From assembly GCF_001042615.1 (NCBI RefSeq), contig NZ_AP012327.1, positions 1,674,001-1,738,000 of the forward strand: a stretch of DNA of 64,000 bases, in the 5' to 3' direction. The notes beneath the pieces were generated by a model. It was not told the DNA's origin, made no database searches, and saw only the letters and a list, made by a program, of their open reading frames with translations. Of the stretch, positions 9,083 through 17,728 are shown one piece after another; the first letter of the stretch is position 1, and every line of letters begins with the position of its first letter. This stretch comes from Bifidobacterium catenulatum subsp. kashiwanohense JCM 15439 = DSM 21854. GTDB taxonomy: Bacteria > Actinomycetota > Actinomycetes > Actinomycetales > Bifidobacteriaceae. A program made the position numbers and the translations under genes.

Positions 9083-10330
9083 TTAGCGCAGGAAATCCGG
9101 AATATCCAAATCGCCGGCGTCGCTCGAAGATACCACTTCATGCTCGGTGGTCTGATCGAATGACGGAACAACGGGTTCCGGAGTGGACGGAATATAAGTG
9201 GACAGCGGCTGCACCTTCGGGGCTTCCGGAGTCTGAATGAGCTGAGGCTGAGGCTGAGGCTGCTGCTGAGCCGCCGCTCTCGGAGCCGCGGACAGCGCCG
9301 ACAGTGGAATCGTGTTTTCCGCAGGCTCGTCCTGCTTCTGGGCCTCGGCCTGAGCCGCCTTCTTGGAGTTGGCGTCGAAGCCTGCGGCGATGACTGTGAC
9401 ACGCACTTCGTCGCCATAGGCGTCGTCGAGGGAAAGACCCCAAATGATCTGCGCTTCCGGGTGGATGGCCTTGCCCACCAGCTGGGTGGCAGCAGCCGCC
9501 TCCTGCAGCTTCAGATCGGACGGACCTGCGATGTTGATCAAAGCGCCGTGAGCACCCTCGATGCTTTCTTCCAGCAACGGAGAGCTGATGGCGATTTCGG
9601 CGGCCTGGGTAGCGCGATCCTCGCCCCGAGCGGAACCGATGCCGAACAGTGCGGTGCCTGCTCCACGCAGAATGGCATTGACGTCGTTGAAGTCGACGTG
9701 AATGTACGAATTGGAGGAAATCAGGTCCGTGATGCCCTGCACGCCTGCCAGCAACGCGGTGTCGGCGGTCTTGAACGCATCGACGATGCCAATGGTGCGA
9801 TCAGAAAGCTCAAGCAGTCGATCGTTCGGAATCACGATCAGCGCATCGACTTCCTTGCGCAGATTCTCAATGCCAAGTGCTGCGGAAGCCGCACGCTGGG
9901 GACCTTCAAAGCTGAACGGACGGGTAACCACCGCGATGGTCAATGCACCCTGCTGGTGTGCGGCACGAGCCACGATCGGGCTTGCACCGGTACCGGTGCC
10001 ACCACCCTCACCGCAGGTCACAAACACCATATCGGCGCCCTTGAGCGATTCCTCGATATCAGACTGATGATCCTGAGCGGCCTTCGCACCCTTCTCTGGG
10101 TCGGCACCGGCGCCAAGACCACGGCTAGTGGCATCGTTCAAGGAAATCTTGACGTCAGCGTCGGAACGCATCAGATCCTTCGCGTCGGTATTGATCGCAA
10201 TAAATTCAACACTTTGAAGACCCTCGGCAATCATGCGATTGACGGCATTACCGCCAGCTCCACCAACACCGACAACCTTGATATTCGTCTTGTCATTGAA
10301 ATTGTCAGTCTGGGCAATCTCGCTCACCAT
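9083..10330 (-). CDS. ftsZ: Cell division protein FtsZ
   Basis: Tubulin-like GTPase that forms the division ring. In the 415-residue protein the GTP-binding glycine motif GGGTGTG is at about 109-115, VGVGGAGGNAVNRM lies near the N-terminus, and the catalytic T7-loop region DVNAIL follows. After about residue 325 comes a Gln/Pro/Ala-rich variable linker. The protein ends in DLDIPDFLR, the actinobacterial C-terminal tail used for partner binding. About 176 bp separate it from dus; this presumably contains its promoter, but I saw no convincing -35/-10 pair. Confidence 0.97.
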   Translation of the reverse strand: MVSEIAQTDNFNDKTNIKVVGVGGAGGNAVNRMIAEGLQSVEFIAINTDAKDLMRSDADVKISLNDATSRGLGAGADPEKGAKAAQDHQSDIEESLKGADMVFVTCGEGGGTGTGASPIVARAAHQQGALTIAVVTRPFSFEGPQRAASAALGIENLRKEVDALIVIPNDRLLELSDRTIGIVDAFKTADTALLAGVQGITDLISSNSYIHVDFNDVNAILRGAGTALFGIGSARGEDRATQAAEIAISSPLLEESIEGAHGALINIAGPSDLKLQEAAAATQLVGKAIHPEAQIIWGLSLDDAYGDEVRVTVIAAGFDANSKKAAQAEAQKQDEPAENTIPLSALSAAPRAAAQQQPQPQPQLIQTPEAPKVQPLSTYIPSTPEPVVPSFDQTTEHEVVSSSDAGDLDIPDFLR

Positions 10331-10506
10331 AGTCTCCTGTCACTCGCGTTTACGCACAACTCTATCGCAGACACGCCGTAATACGCGCGCTTTTCGTCGT
10401 GTGTAACGACGTTTTTTCACTTTTTTATTGCTAACGTGTTCATTTCGCCTGAGATGTATCTTCTTTCGGCACCCCCACGCAATTTAACCACATCAGCACG
10501 TCATGT

Positions 10507-11736
10507 TCAATAACTGGCATCCATAGGATCGTCGCCGAACAGCGCCTGACGTTCATCATGCGTCGTTTCCCGTGATTCCAACCACCCGTAAGGCAAATGC
10601 ACTTTTTTTGCGAAGCGCACGCGCCCCCTTGGCTTGTCGACCACTCGTTCGGGGAAACGGATGTCGGGATCCAGCTTGCCTATTTCGGTTCTGACATCCT
10701 CAAGATTTTCACATTCCATGAACGCGCGACGGGTGGAGCCCCCAACGGGGAATCCCTTAAGATACCACGCGATATGCTTACGCAGATCATGCACGGCCAT
10801 CTGCTCATCGCCATCATAGAATTCAGTCAACAATTCCGCATGACGTTCAACCACACGGCACACGTCTCCCAGCGTAGGGTCGACACGCTTCTCACTGCCA
10901 GCGAACGCGTTCTTAATATCAGCAAACAGCCACGGCCTACCTTGGCAGCCACGGCCGATCGCAACGCCAGCGCAACCGGTTTCGGCAACCATGGCAAGCG
11001 CATCGTTCGCACCCCAAATGTCACCGTTGCCGAACACTGGAATATCAAGCGCCTCGACCAATTCGCCGATTCTGCTCCAGTCGGAATGCCCACCGTAATA
11101 TTCGGCGGTAGTACGCGCGTGCAAGGTAACGGCCTTGCAACCTTCCTCCTGCGCGATATGCCCGGCTTCAAAGAACGTCTCATGCTCGTGGTCGATGCCG
11201 ATACGAATCTTCGCCGTAACGGGCACATTGGCCGCGTCGCAGACCTTGACTACGCGTTGGATGATCTCGCGGAACAGATCCATCTTCCATGGCAACGCCG
11301 AACCTCCGCCACGTCTGGTCACTTTGGGTACGGGGCATCCGAAATTCAGGTCGACGTGGTCAGCCATGTTTTCGTCTATGACGATTTTCGCGGCTTGTTC
11401 CACAATTACCGGATTCACGCCATACAGTTGCAGCGAGCGAATCTTCTCGCTGGGAGCGAAATGACACAACCGCAATGCTTTGGGATTGCGGGCAACCAAC
11501 GCGCGTGCGGTGATCATTTCAGCCACGTACAGACCGTCCGGCCCATAGCTTTCGCAAATCACGCGGAACGGCCAGTTGGTCACTCCCGCCATAGGCGAAA
11601 GAACCACCGGCGTCTCAACATGCACCGGTCCTAAATCAACAGGCTTAATAACCGGAGGAACCGACGGCCTCACCGCGTCGGTACGCGGGTCGAGCACGTC
11701 GGATTCCTCGTAAGCAGTCACAATGCTATCTGGCAT
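10507..11736 (-). CDS. dus: tRNA-dihydrouridine synthase
   Basis: FMN-dependent enzyme reducing uridines in tRNA D-loops. The 409-residue TIM-barrel protein carries the Dus signature LSPMAGVTNWPFR, the catalytic cysteine in NFGCPVPKVTRRGGGSAL, and the phosphate-binding GNGDIWGANDA. It resembles the DusB/actinobacterial branch. An N-terminal extension of about 35 residues before the barrel is of uncertain function, and the real start may be later. It follows glyS by 29 bp on the same strand and is probably co-transcribed with it. Confidence 0.93.
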   Translation of the reverse strand: MPDSIVTAYEESDVLDPRTDAVRPSVPPVIKPVDLGPVHVETPVVLSPMAGVTNWPFRVICESYGPDGLYVAEMITARALVARNPKALRLCHFAPSEKIRSLQLYGVNPVIVEQAAKIVIDENMADHVDLNFGCPVPKVTRRGGGSALPWKMDLFREIIQRVVKVCDAANVPVTAKIRIGIDHEHETFFEAGHIAQEEGCKAVTLHARTTAEYYGGHSDWSRIGELVEALDIPVFGNGDIWGANDALAMVAETGCAGVAIGRGCQGRPWLFADIKNAFAGSEKRVDPTLGDVCRVVERHAELLTEFYDGDEQMAVHDLRKHIAWYLKGFPVGGSTRRAFMECENLEDVRTEIGKLDPDIRFPERVVDKPRGRVRFAKKVHLPYGWLESRETTHDERQALFGDDPMDASY

Positions 11737-11765
11737 AAGAACGCTATGGTAACCAGCAACCAGCT

Positions 11766-13241
11766 TTAGTACAAGCCACCGGCTTCGGCGATCTTAACGG
11801 ACTCAGGCCAAGCCTCACCACCCATCTCAACCGGTACCTGCGGGTAGCGCACATGCTTCTCGCCAATGCGTGCAGCCACATAATCGGCCACCTTATCGAG
11901 TGCGACGCGCTCCTGCTGCATGGTGTCACGTTCACGAATGGTGACGGCCTGATCGTCGAGCGTGTCGAAATCGACAGTGATGCACAGCGGGGTGCCGATT
12001 TCGTCTTCACGGCGGTAGCGACGGCCGATCGCACCGGCTTCATCGTAGTCAATCATCCAGTCGTGCTGACGCAGGTCGGCTGCCAGATCATGTGCCACGG
12101 TCTGCAGTTCCGGCTTCTTGCTCAACGGCAGCACGGCGGCCTTGACCGGAGCTAGGCGAGGATCAAGGCGAAGCACGGTACGCTTGTCGACGCCGCCCTT
12201 GGTATTCGGTGCCTCGTCAACGTCGTAGGCGTCAACGAGGAAGGCCATGAGAGAACGGGTCAGGCCTGCGGCCGGCTCGATGACGTACGGCACGTACTTT
12301 TCGCCAGTGGCCTGGTTGAAGTAGCTCAGATCCTCGCCGGAATGCTTGGCATGCGCGGAAAGGTCGAAGTCGGTACGGTTGGCTACGCCTTCGAGTTCAC
12401 CCCAATCGGATCCCTGGAAGCCGAACTTGTATTCAATGTCGACGGTGCGCTTCGAATAGTGGGCCAGCTTCTCCTTCGGATGCTCATAGTGGCGCAGGTT
12501 TTCCGGCTTCACGCCAAGATCGATGTACCACTGGGTGCGTGCATCGATCCAGTACTGGTGCCATTCCTCATCGGTGCCCGGAGCCACGAAGAATTCCATT
12601 TCCATCTGTTCGAACTCGCGGGTACGGAAGATGAAGTTGCCCGGGGTGATTTCGTTACGGAAGGACTTACCCATGTTGGCGATGCCGAACGGCGGCTTGG
12701 AACGAGAAGAGGTCATCACGTTCTTGAAGTCCACGAAAATGCCCTGCGCGGTTTCCGGACGCAGGTAGTGCAGCGAGTTCTCGTCTTCGACCGGCCCGAG
12801 GTGGGTACGCAGCATCATGTTGAAGTCGCGCGGTTCGGTCCAGTTGCCACGGGTGCCGCAATCCGGGCACACAATATCTTTAAGACCGTTTTCCGGCAGC
12901 TTGTCGCCATGCTTTTCGGCATAGGATTCCTCAAGCTTGTCTGCACGGTGGCGCTTGTGGCAGTTGAGGCATTCGATCAGTGGATCGTTGAACACGGACA
13001 CGTGGCCGGAAGCTACCCACACGGCCGGCGGAAGAATGATGGACGTGTCAACGCCCACCACGTCGCCACGGGTGACGACCATGGAACGCCACCATTCGCG
13101 CTTGATATTGTCTTTCAGCGCGACGCCGAGCGGACCGTAATCCCACGCGGAACGGGTTCCGCCGTAGATTTCACCGGCGGGAAAAACAAAGCCACGACGC
13201 TTGGCGAGGGATACGACTTCATCGAGTTTGGATACAGCCAC
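11766..13241 (-). CDS. glyS: Glycyl-tRNA synthetase (homodimeric type)
   Basis: Charges tRNA-Gly with glycine in the cytoplasm. The 491-residue protein is the single-chain, alpha2, class II form (also called GlyQS), with [17 protein letters not shown] near the N-terminus. Motif 2 is [21 protein letters not shown] and motif 3 [10 protein letters not shown] zinc-ribbon-like segment [13 protein letters not shown] with CPDCG lies between residues about 90 and 135. The C-terminal anticodon-binding domain includes [13 protein letters not shown]. dus follows it after 29 bp. The preceding 300 bp hold a hairpin but no T-box that I could recognise. Confidence 0.96.
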   Translation of the reverse strand: MAVSKLDEVVSLAKRRGFVFPAGEIYGGTRSAWDYGPLGVALKDNIKREWWRSMVVTRGDVVGVDTSIILPPAVWVASGHVSVFNDPLIECLNCHKRHRADKLEESYAEKHGDKLPENGLKDIVCPDCGTRGNWTEPRDFNMMLRTHLGPVEDENSLHYLRPETAQGIFVDFKNVMTSSRSKPPFGIANMGKSFRNEITPGNFIFRTREFEQMEMEFFVAPGTDEEWHQYWIDARTQWYIDLGVKPENLRHYEHPKEKLAHYSKRTVDIEYKFGFQGSDWGELEGVANRTDFDLSAHAKHSGEDLSYFNQATGEKYVPYVIEPAAGLTRSLMAFLVDAYDVDEAPNTKGGVDKRTVLRLDPRLAPVKAAVLPLSKKPELQTVAHDLAADLRQHDWMIDYDEAGAIGRRYRREDEIGTPLCITVDFDTLDDQAVTIRERDTMQQERVALDKVADYVAARIGEKHVRYPQVPVEMGGEAWPESVKIAEAGGLY

Positions 13242-13540
13242 AATGCACCTTCTGGTTTGAACGGTTTGGGGTCTTTACAAGCGCAAAGCCTACCTTTACG
13301 CGGTGACAGAACGCCACCCCGCGTTACTATTTCGTGGCGTTCTCGCCTCCAACAGTGTCGTTGCCAAGCACCAGCGGCCAGATCTTGCAGTCGATCATCA
13401 CGGTTTTCTTATTCAGATTTGCCTATGAGATTTACGTACGCAACTACATTTACGAGAACGTGCTGAATTCACCTGATCCCGGAGTCGACTGGCCCGCTCC
13501 AGTGTCAGGGCCTTTGTATAGATTAAGTACGTTATGTACA
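13242..13540. other. Divergent intergenic region glyS / thi operon
   Basis: About 300 bp without a gene between the divergent glyS and thi transcription units. It contains a 9-bp inverted repeat (13309-13317 GAACGCCAC and 13334-13342) on the glyS side, and an AT-rich TTTGTATAGATTAAG stretch near 13514-13528 that may hold the thi promoter. I found no reading frame that looks real. Confidence 0.5.
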
Positions 13541-13629
13541 TGCAGGGGGGCTTTCCGACGAAAGTGGAAGCTGAGATAGGCGGATGCCTGACCCTTTGAA
13601 CCTGTTGGTTAGGACCAACGTAGGGAGCA
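13541..13629 (+). promoter_or_regulatory. TPP (THI-box) riboswitch controlling thiM
   Basis: Shows the conserved TPP aptamer landmarks in order: GGGGGGC, GCTGAGATAGGC, ACCCTTTGAACCTG, a small variable hairpin, and CGTAGGGAG. The thiM ribosome binding site GGGAG (13623-13627) is itself part of the conserved 3' aptamer strand, six bases before the ATG at 13634. Ligand binding should therefore block translation initiation directly rather than act through a separate terminator. The mechanism is inference; aptamer identity is secure. Confidence 0.95.
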
Positions 13630-13633
13630 GACA

Positions 13634-14503
13634 ATGAGCGACGACTCATTTTCGGCAATGCTGCGCGAACAGATTGTGCAGGCAGTCAACAAAGTACGAG
13701 AGACCACGCCTTTGGCGCAGTCGTTTACCAATTTCGTTACGATGAATCTTGTGGCCAACGCGCAGCTTGCCGCCGGAGGCACTGCCGCCATGAGCTTTCT
13801 GCCGGACGATGTGATCGACACTGCGGAAATCGCCGGATCGAACTACATCAATGTGGGCACGCTGCTGCCGTTCTTCAAAGATGCGCTGCCGGAAATCGCC
13901 TACAAACTGCACAAGAACGGCAAAACGTGGGTGCTAGATCCGGTCGCCGCGGGCATCGGCAAAACCCGTACCGCCATTCTTGAATCGTTCCGTACCTATA
14001 CGCCAACCATCGTGCGTGGCAATGCGAGTGAGATCATCGCACTCGATGCGATGTGGGGCCTTGCTCAAAACGATTCTACCGTTCCCGGCACGCGTCCGGC
14101 AGGCGTGGAGGCTGTGGACGAGGTCGATGCAGCCGTTGATGCGGCCAAGAGGCTGGCCCGCCATCTTGTGAAACGCTCCCCCATCGACGCTGGTGCAGTG
14201 GCTGTTTCCGGTGCGGTTGATCTAGTGACCGACGGCGAGCATGTGTTCCGTCTGCCAGGCGGCAGCGCGATGATGACGAAGATCACCGGCGCTGGCTGCT
14301 CACTTGGCGGCGTGACCGCAACATATTTGGCCGTAGCGGAACCGTTGGTAGCTACGATTTCCGCTTCGCTGCTGTACAACAGAGCTTCCGAAATCGCCGA
14401 AGCGAAATCTTCAGGCCCGGGATCCTTCCAAGTGGCGCTGCTTGATGCGCTTTGGAACGTCACCGCCGAGGAAGTCGCCGCCTCCGAAATCATCGTCGAC
14501 TAG
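13634..14503 (+). CDS. thiM: Hydroxyethylthiazole kinase
   Basis: Phosphorylates 4-methyl-5-(2-hydroxyethyl)thiazole, the salvage route to the thiazole half of thiamine. The 289-residue protein has the ThiM segments TNFVTMNLVANAQLAAGG and PDDVIDTAEIAGSNYINVGTL, the VLDPVAAGIGKTRT substrate-binding stretch, the PTIVRGNASEIIAL motif and KITGAGCSLGGVTA with the catalytic cysteine/anion hole. It is first in an operon with thiE remnant, thiD and a thiamine-binding protein, all under the TPP riboswitch. Confidence 0.96.
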   Translation: MSDDSFSAMLREQIVQAVNKVRETTPLAQSFTNFVTMNLVANAQLAAGGTAAMSFLPDDVIDTAEIAGSNYINVGTLLPFFKDALPEIAYKLHKNGKTWVLDPVAAGIGKTRTAILESFRTYTPTIVRGNASEIIALDAMWGLAQNDSTVPGTRPAGVEAVDEVDAAVDAAKRLARHLVKRSPIDAGAVAVSGAVDLVTDGEHVFRLPGGSAMMTKITGAGCSLGGVTATYLAVAEPLVATISASLLYNRASEIAEAKSSGPGSFQVALLDALWNVTAEEVAASEIIVD

Positions 14504-14633
14504 ACTTTGCTGCTGCCCTGCATACCATGCGGCATGTTATGCAGAGTTCGGCAATTGCGTATGCAGAAAAACGGACGAATGCCGGTTTCACATTGTAGGC
14601 TTTCCGAACCACTTACCGAGAAGGGTTGATTAT

Positions 14634-15005
14634 ATGAACAATTATTCATATGAATCGATGCGCGATACATTCGATATGAGCGCCTACTTTGTGGTCGGCC
14701 CACAGGATTGCAAAGGATGACCGATTACCGGCGTGGTTGAGGACGCGCTGCGCGGGGGCGCAACGTTCATCCAGCTGAGGGCCAAAGATACCGACGCGAA
14801 AGATATCACCAGCATGGCACGCGATATCGCACAGGTTATCGAACACAACAGCAAATCCGATTCCGTGGCGTTCGTGATCGACGACCGTGTGGACGTGGTC
14901 TGGCAAGCACGGCACAAGGGCATCAAGGTTGACGGCGTGCATATTGGGCAAACTGATTTGGAACCGACGGATCACAAGTATTTCAAGACTTCAGATCATA
15001 AGTAA
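14634..15005 (+). pseudogene. thiE: Broken thiamine-phosphate synthase remnant
   Basis: An ATG at 14634 with AAGGG upstream opens MNNYSYESMRDTFDMSAYFV, then hits TGA at 14718-14720 (context GGA TGA CCG, where CGA would give the expected Arg). The same frame continues after the stop with typical ThiE sequence (ALRGGATFIQLRAKDTDA, FVIDDRVDVVWQA, GVHIGQTDLE) and ends at TAA at 15005. The whole remnant is about 123 codons against about 210 for ThiE, so the C-terminal half with the phosphate-binding GVGP loop is missing. Both a nonsense mutation and a deletion are visible. ThiE joins HMP-PP and thiazole-P to make thiamine phosphate. Confidence 0.88.
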
Positions 15006-15029
15006 GCAAAAGCAAGTAAGGAGTCATTC

Positions 15030-15872
15030 ATGACCAGCACATTGCCACCGGTATTGAGCATCGCAGGATCGGATTCCTCCGGCGGCGCCGGTATCCAGGC
15101 GGACTTGAAAACCATGCTCGCCAATGGAGTATTCGGCATGACCGCCATTGCGGCGCTGACCGCGCAGAACACCACAGGCGTGACGATGGTTACGAACACG
15201 CCTGTGGAAATGCTGGCCGCGCAGATCGACGCCGTGTTCGACGATATTCCGCCGGTCGCGGTGAAGATCGGCATGGTGTCAAGCGTGGAGCTCATCAATG
15301 TGATTGCCGACCGTTTGACCGCTCATGATGCCGAGAATGTTGTGCTTGACCCGGTGATGGTGGCAACGTCCGGTGCGAAGCTCATCGAAGATGACGCGAT
15401 CGCCGCATTGACTTCCAAGCTGTTCCCGCTCGCCACCGTAATCACGCCAAACATGCCGGAAACCCAAGCATTGTGCGAGCTGGCTGTTGAGCAGGGCGCC
15501 GATGCGATCGACTATGAGAATGGCGAAAGCATCTCCAGCGAAAACGACATGGTGACGGCAGGCCATCTGCTTGCCGGCCATTTCGGCTGTGCGGTGCTCG
15601 TCAAGGGCGGCCATGGTACGCAGGACACCAGCGATGTGCTCGTCGAGCCGAGCGGCAAAGTCACTTGGTTCCGCGCGCGCCGCATCGACAATCCAAACAC
15701 GCATGGCACCGGATGCACGCTGTCGTCGGCGATCGCATCGCACCTGGCACTCGGCGAAACATTGCCGGAAGCCGTCGACAGTGCAAAACTGTATCTGACG
15801 GGCGCTTTGGAGGCACAGCTTGACCTCGGTCACGGATCCGGACCGATGGACCACGCTTGGAAATGGCGCTGA
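15030..15872 (+). CDS. thiD: Hydroxymethylpyrimidine (phosphate) kinase
   Basis: Phosphorylates HMP and HMP-P to HMP-PP, the pyrimidine precursor of thiamine. The 280-residue ribokinase-fold protein has the N-terminal SIAGSDSSGGAGIQADLKTM signature, ALTAQNTTGV, VLDPVMVATSGAKL, and the C-terminal anion-hole motif NTHGTGCTLSSAIASHLA. It begins 24 bp after the broken thiE remnant with AAGGAG at good spacing. It is part of the riboswitch operon and appears intact. Confidence 0.95.
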   Translation: MTSTLPPVLSIAGSDSSGGAGIQADLKTMLANGVFGMTAIAALTAQNTTGVTMVTNTPVEMLAAQIDAVFDDIPPVAVKIGMVSSVELINVIADRLTAHDAENVVLDPVMVATSGAKLIEDDAIAALTSKLFPLATVITPNMPETQALCELAVEQGADAIDYENGESISSENDMVTAGHLLAGHFGCAVLVKGGHGTQDTSDVLVEPSGKVTWFRARRIDNPNTHGTGCTLSSAIASHLALGETLPEAVDSAKLYLTGALEAQLDLGHGSGPMDHAWKWR

Positions 15873-15939
15873 CAGCCAAATCCGCATCAACCAATCCAAG
15901 CCATATCAAGCCGATAGGAACGCAACGAAAGGAACGAAC

Positions 15940-16305
15940 ATGACCCTTGATCGCAATGCGGAAAAGCAGGAAGTGCCGATTAACCCGGAAACCGGCAAAC
16001 CGTATATCAACACACTTGCCGCGGTCGCCATCTCTCCCGCTGGCGCAAGTCCTGAAAAGTCCACGTACGTAGCGCAGGCGGTCGACGTGATCCGCCAATC
16101 CGGACTACCGAGCGAAACCAACGCCATGTTCACCAATATCGAAGGCGACATTGACGACGTGCTCAAGGTGATTCGCGACGCCACCATGAAACTCGCCGGT
16201 CAGGGCTATCGCACCGACGTGGTGATCCGTCTCGACATTCGCCCCGGTTTCGAAGGCCAGATCCACGCCAAGCAGGCGCTTGTGGACGAAATCCTGTCGG
16301 AATAA
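15940..16305 (+). CDS. MTH1187/YkoF-family thiamine-binding protein
   Basis: A 121-residue cytoplasmic protein of the DUF77 (MTH1187) family, whose members bind thiamine or related pyrimidines with a ferredoxin-like fold. Recognisable segments are AAVAISPAGASPEKSTYVAQ, the TNAMFTNIEGDIDDVL region and TDVVIRLDIRPG. The ATG at 15940 follows AAAGGAA. It is the last gene of the thiM-thiD operon and is followed by a strong terminator, so TPP control through the first gene or shared transcript is likely. Exact ligand is not known. Confidence 0.85.
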   Translation: MTLDRNAEKQEVPINPETGKPYINTLAAVAISPAGASPEKSTYVAQAVDVIRQSGLPSETNAMFTNIEGDIDDVLKVIRDATMKLAGQGYRTDVVIRLDIRPGFEGQIHAKQALVDEILSE

Positions 16306-16339
16306 ATCCGGGATGGACCAATAGAATATCGAGTAACAA

Positions 16340-16376
16340 AAGAGCGCGCTATTTACAAAAATAGTGCGCTCTTCTT
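16340..16376 (+). terminator. Rho-independent terminator of the thi operon
   Basis: Arms 16340-16354 and 16359-16373 form a 15-bp stem (AAGAGCGCGCTATTT, one G-T pair) with a four-base loop, followed by CTTATT. It lies 34 bp after the thiamine-binding gene. Confidence 0.85.
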
Positions 16377-16402
16377 ATTGATTTAGGTATAGTGTAGCGA
16401 CT

Positions 16403-17446
16403 ATGACTACGATGAAGGAAATTGCCGAAGCAGCAGGGGTGTCCATTTCCACCGTTTCCCTGGTACTTAACGGCAGAGATGAGGGACGTGTGAAGGCCCC
16501 GTTAGCCGCGCTCATACGTGAGAAGGCGAACGAACTCGGCTATACGGTCAATCCTCTGGCGCGCAGCCTACGCACCTGCCGCACACGAATTCTCGGCTTC
16601 ATCAGCGAGGAAGTCGCCACCACCCCGTATGCAGGCGGCATCATTCTTGGCGCGCAGGATGCGGCAAGCACCTACGGATATATGATCATCACGGTCAGCA
16701 CCGATGGCAAGGCTAGCGAAGAGAATGAAATAGCCACATTGAAACGGTATGGCGTGGACGGTTTCTTCTATTCGAAGATGTCGAACCGCATTGCGACCGT
16801 GCCTGCGTCCCTCGGCGATTATCCGGTGGTGATGGTGGACGCCACCGATGCCGACAACCAGGTCCCCAGCATCGAGCCAGACGAATTCCAAATCGCCTAC
16901 GATGCCACGAAACGGCTGATCCAAGCCGATTGTGAGAGGATCGCCTATATCGGATGTTCGGAAAACATGATTGCGCAGGATGGTCGTTTTGCTGGATATC
17001 AGGCGGCATTGCAGGATTCCGGTTTTGCCTACGATCCTGCGTTGGTGTGCAATGTACTCCATAGTGGCCCGGCGTTGCGCGCCGTCGATAAGCTGTTCGA
17101 TGAACGCAATCCCGACGGTTTCTTCTGTTTCAACGATGCGCGCGCGTGGTATGTGTATGAATGTGCGGCACGTCGTGGACTGACTGTCGGCAAGGATATT
17201 TCCATCGTCGGCGTCGACAACCACCGCGTGTTTGCCGAAACGCTGGAACCGCAGTTGACCACAGTGGAGCTGCCCCACTATGAGATGGGTTATTGGGCCG
17301 CCTGCAAGCTGATTTCGCTGATCGAACGCAAGCCTGTCGACAGCTCGTCCTGGCCGAGCACCACCGCTCCCCTGCCACCGTTGGATTCGCCGATCCCCGC
17401 GAAGATCCATTGCGCGCTGATAGAAAAGGGGTCAGTCCGAAGCTGA
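16403..17446 (+). CDS. LacI-family regulator, probable sucrose repressor
   Basis: A 347-residue transcription factor. The N-terminal helix-turn-helix reads MKEIAEAAGVSISTVSLVLNG, with a hinge helix around AALIREKANELGYTVNPLARSL. The rest is a periplasmic-binding-protein-like effector domain. It lies directly upstream of the sucrose permease and beta-fructofuranosidase genes and close to two palindromic sites, so it is inferred to repress them in the absence of sucrose. A -10-like TATAGT at 16388-16393 leaves almost no leader, so the mRNA may be leaderless. The ligand is inferred from context only. Confidence 0.85.
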   Translation: MTTMKEIAEAAGVSISTVSLVLNGRDEGRVKAPLAALIREKANELGYTVNPLARSLRTCRTRILGFISEEVATTPYAGGIILGAQDAASTYGYMIITVSTDGKASEENEIATLKRYGVDGFFYSKMSNRIATVPASLGDYPVVMVDATDADNQVPSIEPDEFQIAYDATKRLIQADCERIAYIGCSENMIAQDGRFAGYQAALQDSGFAYDPALVCNVLHSGPALRAVDKLFDERNPDGFFCFNDARAWYVYECAARRGLTVGKDISIVGVDNHRVFAETLEPQLTTVELPHYEMGYWAACKLISLIERKPVDSSSWPSTTAPLPPLDSPIPAKIHCALIEKGSVRS

Positions 17447-17469
17447 TTTCCTTGATTTGAGATCATGCA

Positions 17470-17518
17470 AGAAGGTCTTTTGACATGTCTGTTGCGACAC
17501 GCCGAAGGCCTTCTTTTT
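17470..17518 (+). terminator. Rho-independent terminator of the LacI-type gene
   Basis: A 10-bp stem (17470-17479 AGAAGGTCTT and 17505-17514) with a 25-base loop is followed by TTTTT. It separates the regulator from the permease promoter. Confidence 0.75.
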
Positions 17519-17537
17519 ATACCTCATTTCGGCTTAA

Positions 17538-17564
17538 TTGCAATACTTCCGAGAAGTGTTGCAA
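17538..17564. promoter_or_regulatory. Imperfect inverted repeat, possible second operator
   Basis: Twelve-base arms TTGCAATACTTC and GAAGTGTTGCAA around a CGA centre pair with one mismatch. It sits three bases upstream of the perfect palindrome at 17567. Its protein partner is unknown; its sequence differs from the adjacent palindrome, so it may bind a different regulator. Confidence 0.6.
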
Positions 17565-17566
17565 TT

Positions 17567-17592
17567 ATTGACGTCAATCGATTGACGTCAAT
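17567..17592. promoter_or_regulatory. 26-bp perfect palindrome, probable LacI-type operator
   Basis: Positions 17567-17592 read identically on both strands: two copies of ATTGACGTCAAT separated by CG. The centre AATCGATT has the CpG typical of LacI-family operators. It overlaps the -35 box at 17582, so binding would occlude RNA polymerase. A third, diverged half-copy (TCGTTTGACATG) follows. The neighbouring LacI-type protein is the obvious candidate binder (inference). Confidence 0.8.
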
Positions 17593-17610
17593 CGTTTGAC
17601 ATGCTATTAT
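17582..17610 (+). promoter_or_regulatory. Sigma70-type promoter for the sucrose permease gene
   Basis: -35 TTGACG (17582-17587), a 17-base spacer and -10 TATTAT (17605-17610) fit the consensus well. The predicted transcript has a leader of about 110 nt before the ATG at 17729. Confidence 0.75.
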
Positions 17611-17728
17611 CTAACCATGTTCATTCACTTGGCACGGCAGCTGGGTGAATGACGGCACAACACCGCATCACTCAAACAATGAAGTGCTGCGCGGCAGCGG
17701 CACCAACAAAAAGAAACAGAGAAACAAC

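Noticed and set aside
10397..10418. CGTCG/CGACG hairpin followed by T6 on the plus strand between ftsZ and dus
   Set aside because: No plus-strand gene ends here; on the minus strand the T-run is on the wrong side of the stem for a dus terminator.
14718..14720. TGA in thiE read as selenocysteine or programmed recoding
   Set aside because: The gene also lacks its 3' half, the codon stands where Arg is expected, and no recoding structure is apparent, so a nonsense mutation is simpler.
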